NCBI GenBank assembly: GCA_944327405.1 | Contig: CALVHK010000058.1 | Span: 1 to 6,501, forward strand | DNA length: 6,501 bases | DNA from: an uncultured Bacilli bacterium | GTDB lineage: Bacteria; Bacillota_I; Bacilli_A; RF39; UBA660 | Reading direction: 5' to 3' | In this document: positions 1-6,039 of the stretch, one piece after another | Numbering within the stretch: position 1 is the first letter of the stretch | Layout of the letters: the number at the start of each line of letters is the position of its first letter | Position numbers and translations under genes: made by a program | The notes under the pieces: generated by a model | What the model was told of the DNA's origin: nothing | What the model saw: only the letters and a program-made list of their open reading frames with translations | Database searches by the model: none

Positions 1-24
1 CTGTGATGTATTAAAATACAGCAG

Positions 25-47
25 AAAAAAACGAACCGTGAGGTTCG
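25..47 (-). terminator. Intrinsic terminator after holA
   Basis: Read on the minus strand, a 6-bp GC-rich stem (CGAACC / GGTTCG) closes a four-base TCAC loop and is followed at once by seven U. It starts about 15 bases after the holA stop codon. This is a textbook Rho-independent terminator and marks the end of the comEA-comEC-holA transcript. On the plus strand no T run follows the hairpin, so it should work in one direction only. Confidence 0.92.
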
Positions 48-62
48 GCGGATTAACGTGAG

Positions 63-1016
63 TTAATTCTTATGTTCTGAGCAAACATCGAGTATAAATA
101 ATTCTAAAGCATTATATTTTTCCAATTTACCACTTTTAATTTTTAAGTCTAAATCCGTTAATTTAACCAATATTTCTTCCAGTTCTTTAATTTTATAAGG
201 GAAAGATTCTTTTAAATATTTTTCTAACTGCCAATCCATCAACTTTAATTCATTTAATATTTCATATTCTCTTTTATTTTGTTCTAATAATTTTTTAATA
301 TTTAGCATAATTCTAAAGTCTCTAGCAATTAAAGAAATTAAAACAGTAGGTTCTACTTTCATAATTTTTAGATCATTTAATACTGCTAAACTTTTTTCTA
401 AATCACCATTCACGATGGCATCAACAAACAAGAAATTATTGGTATTAATCCCTTTTGATACAATATTTTCAACATCGCTATATTTAATATAACAAGGATT
501 ATTATAATACAAAATAATTTTTTCTACTTCATGCATAACTAAATCATAATTACTGGAATTATTGCTGATGATATATTTGACAGTATCTTTATCGATTTTA
601 TAACCTAATTTTTTTAAATAAGCTTCTACTCTATTTTCAATTTCATAAAATTTTAAATTCGGAATAGTAATGATTTCATATTTTTCTTTCATTACTTTTG
701 TTAGTTTTTTTCTGGAATCTAATTTTTCATTACAAATAAAAATCAAACTAGATAAAGAGTTGGGATTATTAAAATAATTTAATAACTTTTCTATATTTTT
801 TTCATTTAATTTACCAGTACCAAAAAAGCTCGCATTTCTAGCAATAATAAACTTTTCTTCCTCAAACATCGAAAAATATCCAGCCTCAAGAAGAACGTCT
901 TCTATTGAATTCACATTCATATCAAAAGAAGTAACATTTTTATTGTCTTTTACAATTTTATTAATTGCTTCATTTACTAATAATATACTCTCACCATTAA
1001 TTAATACTATCTTCAT
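63..1016 (-). CDS. holA: DNA polymerase III delta subunit (clamp-loader subunit)
   Basis: The delta subunit opens the beta sliding clamp within the clamp-loader complex in the cytoplasm. The 317-residue product has the usual length and layout. An N-terminal AAA-like domain (about 1-135) starts with MKIVLINGE and includes the EAGYFSMFEEEKFIIARNA segment typical of delta, then FICNEKLDSRKKL near 95-105. A helical middle domain and a C-terminal collar domain (about 205-317) follow, with IARDFRIMLNIKK near 230-242 and the family-typical ending DLDLKIKSGK...NALELFIL near 288-308. I chose the ATG at 1016 over the in-frame GTG at 1025 because AGGAAGTGG lies just upstream and MKI matches the family start. 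It follows comEC after a 94-base gap with no terminator, so it is probably co-transcribed, as in many Firmicutes. No truncation or frameshift is seen. Confidence 0.93.
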   Translation of the reverse strand: MKIVLINGESILLVNEAINKIVKDNKNVTSFDMNVNSIEDVLLEAGYFSMFEEEKFIIARNASFFGTGKLNEKNIEKLLNYFNNPNSLSSLIFICNEKLDSRKKLTKVMKEKYEIITIPNLKFYEIENRVEAYLKKLGYKIDKDTVKYIISNNSSNYDLVMHEVEKIILYYNNPCYIKYSDVENIVSKGINTNNFLFVDAIVNGDLEKSLAVLNDLKIMKVEPTVLISLIARDFRIMLNIKKLLEQNKREYEILNELKLMDWQLEKYLKESFPYKIKELEEILVKLTDLDLKIKSGKLEKYNALELFILDVCSEHKN

Positions 1017-1031
1017 AACTACCACTTCCTA

Positions 1032-1040
1032 ATTATAACA
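1032..1040 (-). promoter_or_regulatory. Candidate extended -10 element before holA
   Basis: The minus strand reads TGTTATAAT, a perfect TATAAT with the TG extension. At 17-18 bases upstream there is only TATATA or CTATAT, so there is no convincing -35 box. Transcription would start near 1025, which would cut off most of the Shine-Dalgarno sequence and give an almost leaderless message. Because TATAAT is frequent by chance in such AT-rich DNA, this is a candidate only. It could supply holA independently of the competence genes. Confidence 0.35.
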
Positions 1041-1110
1041 TTAAATTTCTAAAATATATAGTTCAAGATGAAGAAATTTGATATTTTTTCAAGCTAACTT
1101 ATACGAAACA

Positions 1111-3210
1111 CTACGGATTACAGGTTTCAATATAAAGTTGATTATTTTTGATTTTAAAACCAATCGTTCCATCTTCATCCGTCCGATAGATATTCGAATG
1201 AGCTAAGTTATGAATAACTTCACTATGGGGATGTCCATACCGGTTATTTCTACCAACAGAAATTATAGAATATAAAGGATGAATATGATTAATAAAATCC
1301 CTACTAGAGCTAGTATTACTTCCATGGTGGCCTACTTTTAATATATCAATATTAGGAATTTGGTATTTTTCTCTAATATCCTTTTCAACATCTACTCCAG
1401 CATCTCCCATAAAAAGTAGATCAATGCCATCAATTACGGTATATAAAACAATCGAGTTATTATTTTCTTCACCATAATCTTCCTCATTTAAAAAATAAAA
1501 TGTATTATTTCCAAGTTGAAGTGCAGAAGTATTCTGTTCGTATGAAATATCATGCTCATTCAACACTTCAATAAGTTCTAATTCTAAATCATTATATTCT
1601 CCGTTATTAAATATAACTTTATCTACTGGAAAATTATTAACTAAGTTAATTGCTTCCCCTATATGATCGTAATCTCCATGACTACAAATGAGGGCATCAA
1701 GCCGAGTAATTCCTAAGCTTTTCAAAAACGTAATCGTATTCGTTGATAAATTATAGGTTTTGCTTCGTTCTTCCCACTCTTCACTTGTAAAACTCACTTT
1801 TCCACCGGTATCAATCATTAGTGCATAGCTTGCATTAGAACCAATAATAACCGCTGAATCACCCTGCCCGATGTCTAGAAAATAAACATAAGCATTGCTA
1901 TCCATATAGGGCATTATTTTATAGATAATTACTAATAAGAAGATAATCACTAAATATTTGATCCCTATTTTATAGATTAAAAATACAGCCGCATAATAAA
2001 TGAGGATAAAGATAATACCAATTTTAGGGACAACGAGATTTACAGCAAAAAGATTGAGGAAATGACTTAAAAACTCTAAAATATTTATCCCTAAACATAA
2101 TATTCCATCTAAAAACGGAAATAAGAATGTAAGTAAAGTAAGAGGAAATAAAATACTGCTTACCAAAGGAACAATGATTAGATTATTTAAAATAGTTAAA
2201 ATATTCACTTCATAAAAATTATAAATCGTCACCGGAAAACTAAATAAAAAAGCAATGGCACTTACCTTAAATAACTTCATAAAATAATTCCCAGTAATCT
2301 TTTTACTAAATAAAATTAACCCAAAAGAAGTTAGGAAGGAATAAATAAATCCTAAATTATAAATATAAAAAGGATTAATAAGGATTAGAAGCAAAAAAAT
2401 TAAATACAAGACATAAACTGTTTTTAATCGTAAATCAAGTTTCTTATTAATTAACAAAAAGATATAAAGCAAGCTTCCTCGAACTACCGATGGTGTAAAA
2501 CCAATTAAGAACATATAAAAGAAAAGAAATAAAACAATAAAAATATTGCCAATACTCTCTTTAATATGAAACTTTTGAAACAGCTTTGTTAAAAGCATCG
2601 TTAAAATACCAATATGCATCCCTGATACAGCAAACAAATGCGTTGTTCCATTCATCTGATAATCCTGATAAACATCTCTGGTAATATAATCCGTCTCACC
2701 TAAAATAAAAGCGTATAAATAAGCGGATGAGTCACCAAGCCCCTGAATTCTTTTGATAAATGCATTTTTAATATCATTGAGGAAGCTTGCTTTATAAGAT
2801 ATGTTAATTTCTGAAACTGAAAAAGTAACGTAGATTTGATTGTTGTATAAATACTCTTTATAGTTAAATGTATTGGGTATCGTATTATTATAAGCGCTAG
2901 AAATAATGCCCTTAATATCTACCGTTGCCCCAATTAACATATTTTCTTCTAAATACTCTTTTTCCTCCAGAGTATCGATATAATAAGTAGCTTGAATTTT
3001 CTCTTCTCCCTGAAGTGTCATACTAAGTTTATTTCCGTCTATGTTATAAGAGAGTACTTCACCTCGAAATTCAGTGGTATTTTCATCTAGCTTACTTTCA
3101 TAAGTAATAAACTGAGTAAAAACAAGAATATAAAAAACAATAAAGATTAAACTAATCGTAACGAATATTTTAGACTGTAATATAATTCTTAATGTTTGCA
3201 AAAATGGCAT
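1111..3210 (-). CDS. comEC: ComEC/Rec2 DNA-uptake channel protein
   Basis: ComEC is the polytopic membrane protein that passes single-stranded DNA into the cytoplasm during natural transformation. The 699-residue product is close to the usual length and has all three family parts. After a first membrane segment (about 15-35) comes an OB-like DUF4131-type region (about 45-135). A multi-helix competence domain (about 160-430) carries the hallmark FAVSGMHIG at 193-201. A metallo-beta-lactamase domain (about 440-690) begins at YFLDIGQGDS and carries SHGDYDH (His511, Asp513, Asp515, His516), MGDAG (Asp603), VGHHGS (His628/629) and YGHPH (His660, His662), so its metal site looks intact. This domain has been proposed to degrade the non-transported strand. 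I chose ATG 3210 over GTG 3222. Either start lies inside comEA, with a weak Shine-Dalgarno, which suggests translational coupling. Confidence 0.95.
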   Translation of the reverse strand: MPFLQTLRIILQSKIFVTISLIFIVFYILVFTQFITYESKLDENTTEFRGEVLSYNIDGNKLSMTLQGEEKIQATYYIDTLEEKEYLEENMLIGATVDIKGIISSAYNNTIPNTFNYKEYLYNNQIYVTFSVSEINISYKASFLNDIKNAFIKRIQGLGDSSAYLYAFILGETDYITRDVYQDYQMNGTTHLFAVSGMHIGILTMLLTKLFQKFHIKESIGNIFIVLFLFFYMFLIGFTPSVVRGSLLYIFLLINKKLDLRLKTVYVLYLIFLLLILINPFYIYNLGFIYSFLTSFGLILFSKKITGNYFMKLFKVSAIAFLFSFPVTIYNFYEVNILTILNNLIIVPLVSSILFPLTLLTFLFPFLDGILCLGINILEFLSHFLNLFAVNLVVPKIGIIFILIYYAAVFLIYKIGIKYLVIIFLLVIIYKIMPYMDSNAYVYFLDIGQGDSAVIIGSNASYALMIDTGGKVSFTSEEWEERSKTYNLSTNTITFLKSLGITRLDALICSHGDYDHIGEAINLVNNFPVDKVIFNNGEYNDLELELIEVLNEHDISYEQNTSALQLGNNTFYFLNEEDYGEENNNSIVLYTVIDGIDLLFMGDAGVDVEKDIREKYQIPNIDILKVGHHGSNTSSSRDFINHIHPLYSIISVGRNNRYGHPHSEVIHNLAHSNIYRTDEDGTIGFKIKNNQLYIETCNP

Positions 3211-3898
3211 CGCCAATACCACTTACATTCATAATATCTTCAATGCTTGCAAAATTACCATTACTCTTTCGGTATTCAATAATTGCCTGTGCTCGTGCTT
3301 CTCCTATTCCCGCTAAAGTTTCAAGTTCACTTTGACTAGCAGTATTAATATTTACAAGTCCAGATGATTCACTCTCGCCCTCAGAAGTAGTAGTATTCTG
3401 ATCTCCAGGAATAATAATACTTTCTGATTTCTCAACGCAATCATTAATGTCGTAACTTAGAGAACTACAAGTAGCCTCAGTATTTATAACTGGATTTAAT
3501 GACTCAGTCTTTAAAGTTGTACTTATCTCTTCCGTAGTATAAATATAAATAACCATTTCATCACTTACTCTTTTACTCAAATTAATACCATCTTGATAAG
3601 CATTATCTAAAAAACCACCAGCAAGTGTAATAACATCACCAACGATACTACCATCTTTTACTTCATAAACGCCAGGATTTACAACTGCCCCTTTTATATC
3701 CACATAAATAGTAGCATTTTCTAATTGTTCTGATATTTCTTCTTCCTCTACACTAGCCAGTAAATTTTCATTGGTAATCACCTCAGTCTCTTCATTATAA
3801 AAAATGTTGTAGCAAGAAAGAGCAATACAAACTAAAACCAATAAAACCAAAACAACATCTTTTCCATATTTTTTCAGAAAAAATAGCATATCTTCCAT
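3170..3898 (-). CDS. comEA: ComEA competence DNA receptor
   Basis: ComEA binds double-stranded DNA outside the membrane and hands it to ComEC. The 242-residue product has a short cytoplasmic N-terminus and one membrane anchor (about 14-34). An acidic stretch (EVEEEE-like, 36-60) leads into an SLBB-type domain (about 62-120, IYVDIKGAVVNPGVYEV then GDVITLAGGF). A Ser/Thr/Glu-rich linker (about 122-180) precedes a C-terminal double helix-hairpin-helix DNA-binding domain (181-242, LVNINTAS...LAGIGEARAQAIIEYR then VSGIGDAIFANI). The linker holds two cysteines, Cys144 and Cys154, that could form a disulfide outside the cell. I chose ATG 3898 over an in-frame upstream start at 3949 because a perfect AAAGGAGGT sits six bases before it and the upstream start would lie within the promoter. 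The gene overlaps comEC by about 41 bases. Confidence 0.95.
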   Translation of the reverse strand: MEDMLFFLKKYGKDVVLVLLVLVCIALSCYNIFYNEETEVITNENLLASVEEEEISEQLENATIYVDIKGAVVNPGVYEVKDGSIVGDVITLAGGFLDNAYQDGINLSKRVSDEMVIYIYTTEEISTTLKTESLNPVINTEATCSSLSYDINDCVEKSESIIIPGDQNTTTSEGESESSGLVNINTASQSELETLAGIGEARAQAIIEYRKSNGNFASIEDIMNVSGIGDAIFANIKNYITV

Positions 3899-3903
3899 CT
3901 TAG

Positions 3904-3912
3904 ACCTCCTTT
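3904..3912 (-). promoter_or_regulatory. Strong ribosome binding site of comEA
   Basis: AAAGGAGGT on the minus strand matches the anti-Shine-Dalgarno sequence without mismatch and lies five bases before ATG 3898. It settles the comEA start and is the strongest site in the window. Confidence 0.9.
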
Positions 3913-3920
3913 CCGCGACC

Positions 3921-3949
3921 ATTGTAACAGAAAAAAATCTAAAAATCAA
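3921..3949 (-). promoter_or_regulatory. Probable housekeeping-sigma promoter of comEA-comEC-holA
   Basis: On the minus strand, TTGATT (-35, 3944-3949) is separated by exactly 17 bases from TACAAT (-10, 3921-3926), and TG one base upstream of the -10 makes it an extended -10 (TGTTACAAT). Transcription would begin near 3912-3914, leaving a 5' leader of only about 15 bases that starts at or just before the ribosome binding site. The -10 is one base from consensus and the -35 keeps TTGA. It resembles a sigma-A type promoter and not the alternative-sigma competence box of streptococci. Confidence 0.7.
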
Positions 3950-3964
3950 AAGTCAGATTTTATA

Positions 3965-4006
3965 TATTTCACCAGCCAAATTAACTATTTCCGCTAGCAA
4001 AATTAA
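3965..4006. repeat. Pair of imperfect 20/21-bp direct repeats, possible operator
   Basis: Read on the plus strand, copy one (3965-3984) and copy two (3986-4006) share the framework TATTTC, AGC and AAATTAA in the same order. About 17 of 21 positions match if one gap is allowed. The copies are separated by one base, a period of 21-22 bases, so both would face the same side of the helix. They end about 15 bases upstream of the comEA -35 box, at roughly -51 to -92 from the predicted start, a usual place for an activator. I recognise no known binding consensus in them. Confidence 0.5.
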
Positions 4007-4033
4007 TATAATTTGACACAAAATAAATACAGA

Positions 4034-4435
4034 TTACCTCTTTTTTCTACTTTTAAATAAAAATGCAAAAAAGAATAAAATGAATAAAAAACAGATACTG
4101 GCAATTAATGGTGCAATATAATCTGGCATATAAGTATCGGTACTAAGCTCAAGTGAAGCAAAATAATCTTCCATATTCGTCGCTGTATCACTCTTCATTT
4201 TATACACCTCTAAATAATAGCTCATCATTTCTTCATCATTGTAAACTGTAATCACTACTTCCGTCACATCATCATTTAATTCATTATTAAAAATAGAAAT
4301 CTGATCCTCTTCGTCTATTTCGTATTCAAGTTTTAATTCTGTATCATCACTTGTCATATTCACCGTATATCTCGTATTTAGGGAATCAAATTTAACCGAT
4401 AATTCTCCATTTAATATTGAAAGTTTTTTTAGCAT
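4034..4435 (-). CDS. Unrecognised tail-anchored protein, cadherin-like beta-sandwich-type
   Basis: I do not recognise this gene as a named family. The 133-residue product has a beta-strand-rich segment (about 5-79) whose pattern, LSILNGELSVKFD then TRYTVNM near 22-27 and YYLEVYK near 73-79, resembles the cadherin-like beta-sandwich domain of bacterial surface proteins (the PF12733 type, recalled from memory). An acidic spacer (80-106) leads to one membrane helix (about 107-127) and a basic tail KSRKKR. The tail predicts a cytoplasmic C-terminus and an outside N-terminus, but there is no signal peptide, and an in-frame TAG directly before the alternative GTG start at 4444 rules out a longer form. 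ATG 4435 is preferred, with AGGTGG five bases upstream. It lies after the hemW terminator with no clear promoter, and may run into comEA, as no terminator follows it. Confidence 0.75.
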   Translation of the reverse strand: MLKKLSILNGELSVKFDSLNTRYTVNMTSDDTELKLEYEIDEEDQISIFNNELNDDVTEVVITVYNDEEMMSYYLEVYKMKSDTATNMEDYFASLELSTDTYMPDYIAPLIASICFLFILFFFAFLFKSRKKR

Positions 4436-4461
4436 ACTTCCCACCTAAATTTAGTTTAAAC

Positions 4462-4486
4462 AAAAAAAGAAAGTTTATGCTTTCTT
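4462..4486 (-). terminator. Intrinsic terminator at the end of hemW
   Basis: On the minus strand a 7-bp stem (AAGAAAG / CTTTCTT) closes a six-base CATAAA loop and is followed by five U. The first two stem bases are the last two bases of the hemW TAA codon. The stem is AT-rich with only two G-C pairs, so termination may be partial. Leakage would explain how the next gene, whose start is under 30 bases away, is transcribed. Confidence 0.7.
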
Positions 4487-5576
4487 AAATTAATTTCAGT
4501 AATATTTCATTCATGACATATAATTTTTTCGGATTAATATAAACATAACCATCTTTATAAATTAAATCTCCACTTTTAATTAGTGGTTTGATTGGAAATA
4601 TATTTTGCATATTTTCCTCAAACTTATCGAAGAAATGTTCTAAATTGATTCCTTCTAGTTTTCGAAATCCCAAAATAAGTTCATTTTCCATATTATCGAC
4701 TTTACTCATTAGAGATTTACTGCTTACAAAATTACCCTTTAAGTATTCTGTTAAACTTTTAGTATTTTCATAACGAATCGCTGCTACATATCCACTAGCA
4801 CCTACGCCAAAACCATAATACTCTAGATTATTCCAATAAGTAAGATTGTGACGAGATTCATATCCCTTCTTAGCAAAGTTCGACACTTCATAATGAATAT
4901 ATCCCTTCTTTTTTAGGATTTTACAAATGGTATCATACATTTTAAAGTCTTGTTCTTCTGAAATCGGTTTTACTTTATTTAATCCAACCAATGTATTCTT
5001 CTCAATAATAAGACTATAAGTACTAATATGTTCTGGTTTTAATTTTAACATTTTCTTCAAATCTTTTTTTAAAACTTTAATGGTCTCACCCGGTATAGCA
5101 TACATTAAATCCACATTGATATTTTTAAAGCCAATTGTTCTTAGTATTGCCATTTTCTTTTTCGCATCTTTAAAATTACTTTCTCGCCTCATAAATTCTA
5201 GCTTTTCAGGATCAAACGATTCAATTCCAATACTAAGTCTATTTACTCCATGATCGTATAAAAACCGGAACTTTTCTTCCGTTATATCATTTAAATTACA
5301 TTCAAAGGTAAACTCAAGTGATGCACTCTTATGAAATTTATCTAACACTTTAAATAGAGCCTCTAATTCACTTAAATCTAAACTACTAGGTGTTCCCCCA
5401 CCAATATAAAGGGTATCGATTTCTTCTCCTAGATAAGAATTATCAATTTCACTTTCTATTTTTTCTAAATAAGGGCCAACCCAATCATGATTATATACTA
5501 CTTTACAAAAATCACAATAAGAACAAATACTATTGCAAAAAGGAATATGAATATAAACTGATTTGATTTTCTCCAT
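4485..5576 (-). CDS. hemW: Radical SAM heme chaperone HemW
   Basis: HemW is an HemN-like radical SAM protein that binds heme and is thought to deliver it to target proteins; it is often misnamed coproporphyrinogen III oxidase. The 363-residue product starts SVYIHIPFC and carries the CX3CX2C iron-sulfur motif (Cys14, Cys18, Cys21), with a further Cys24. It also has GGGTPS at 59-64, VDLMYAIPGET near 155-165, HISTYSLIIE near 183-192, and the HemW-type heme motif HNxxYW (HNLTYW, 243-248). The C-terminal HemN_C-like part runs to the end. Family positions that look changed are GASGY at 259-263, where GAHxY is usual, and RRES near 130-133, where GRxH is usual. I chose ATG 5576 over GTG 5585 because AGGTGAGG lies just before it. 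It directly follows the regulator gene and ends at a terminator. Confidence 0.9.
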   Translation of the reverse strand: MEKIKSVYIHIPFCNSICSYCDFCKVVYNHDWVGPYLEKIESEIDNSYLGEEIDTLYIGGGTPSSLDLSELEALFKVLDKFHKSASLEFTFECNLNDITEEKFRFLYDHGVNRLSIGIESFDPEKLEFMRRESNFKDAKKKMAILRTIGFKNINVDLMYAIPGETIKVLKKDLKKMLKLKPEHISTYSLIIEKNTLVGLNKVKPISEEQDFKMYDTICKILKKKGYIHYEVSNFAKKGYESRHNLTYWNNLEYYGFGVGASGYVAAIRYENTKSLTEYLKGNFVSSKSLMSKVDNMENELILGFRKLEGINLEHFFDKFEENMQNIFPIKPLIKSGDLIYKDGYVYINPKKLYVMNEILLKLI

Positions 5577-5579
5577 TAT

Positions 5580-5587
5580 CCTCACCT
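5580..5587 (-). promoter_or_regulatory. Ribosome binding site of hemW overlapping the upstream stop
   Basis: AGGTGAGG on the minus strand contains the TGA stop codon of the upstream regulator gene, three bases before ATG 5576. The match to the anti-Shine-Dalgarno sequence favours ATG 5576 over the GTG at 5585, which lies inside this site. The arrangement implies translational coupling of the two genes. Confidence 0.7.
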
Positions 5588-6037
5588 ACCTTTAAAACCA
5601 ATATTATTCATTCTGTGTTCTTTTAATTTTAAACATACTGCTTTCTTTGTTTCCATAGATATATCATCTAAATCATTGATCCGTCTTGTTAAATCACGAT
5701 AGATAGTCATTTCTGTAGAGTGAAGAATAGCAGCGATTTCTTCTACCGTTAAATTATGTGCTACTAATAAATAAACTGCTTCTTTAACTCTTTTTTGAGC
5801 TTCAATATCTTTATGGATGCTTTTCGCCTTCTTTGCTTCCAATCTTTGCATGACAAGAAGATACAATGTTTCATTTACAGAATTTAAAACGTTATTAAAC
5901 TTATCTCTTAGGGTAACATGAGAAAAATCACAATATTGATCGCAAAAAGCGCGTAAAGATAAATCGCTTTCCAGAAAATGACTAGCAATATAAGCAATCG
6001 TTGCTGAATTCGCATCATTTATCGAATACTTCTTCAT
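5582..6037 (-). CDS. Putative regulator with two SpoIIID-type helix-turn-helix units
   Basis: This 151-residue protein is probably a DNA-binding regulator of unknown targets. Residues 83-146 follow, from memory, the layout of SpoIIID: a first helix (RVKEAVYLLVAHN), the HTH core LTVEEIAAILHSTEMTIYRDL, a RRINDLD turn, then a helix ending LKEHRMNNI with a basic tail. Residues 10-74 show the same plan: TIAYIASHFLE, LSLRAFCDQYCDFSHVTLRDKF, then NSVNETLYLLVMQRLEAKKAKS. The gene thus appears to be an internal duplication, with the second unit closer to SpoIIID. Single-unit SpoIIID is about 90 residues. The start follows the lepA stop by two bases and its stop lies in the hemW ribosome binding site, so it is translated with both. 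It is not HrcA, which is about 340 residues and differs in sequence. Naming it spoIIID would go beyond the evidence. Confidence 0.75.
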   Translation of the reverse strand: MKKYSINDANSATIAYIASHFLESDLSLRAFCDQYCDFSHVTLRDKFNNVLNSVNETLYLLVMQRLEAKKAKSIHKDIEAQKRVKEAVYLLVAHNLTVEEIAAILHSTEMTIYRDLTRRINDLDDISMETKKAVCLKLKEHRMNNIGFKGR

Positions 6038-6039
6038 TC

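Noticed and set aside
1..24. Palindromic TGTATT/AATACA at the window edge, and plus-strand stops at 4-6 and 12-14 that could end a convergent gene
   Set aside because: Too short to judge; no recognisable protein end or terminator in that direction. rpsT often neighbours holA, but nothing here shows it.
1060..1095. Possible hairpin between comEC and holA (TTGA...TCAA)
   Set aside because: Only a four-base A-U-rich stem and no U run directly after it; not a credible terminator.
1098..1106. TACGAAAC, resembling the streptococcal competence box TACGAATA
   Set aside because: It is imperfect, on the wrong strand for comEC or holA, and lacks the other expected elements; chance is more likely.
4588..4773. 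Small plus-strand open frame of 61 codons
   Set aside because: It lies wholly antisense within hemW, has no convincing ribosome binding site and its product resembles nothing; hemW is clearly the real gene.
5582..6037. HrcA heat-shock repressor, expected near hemW
   Set aside because: The product is less than half the HrcA length and its sequence plan matches SpoIIID-like HTH units instead.
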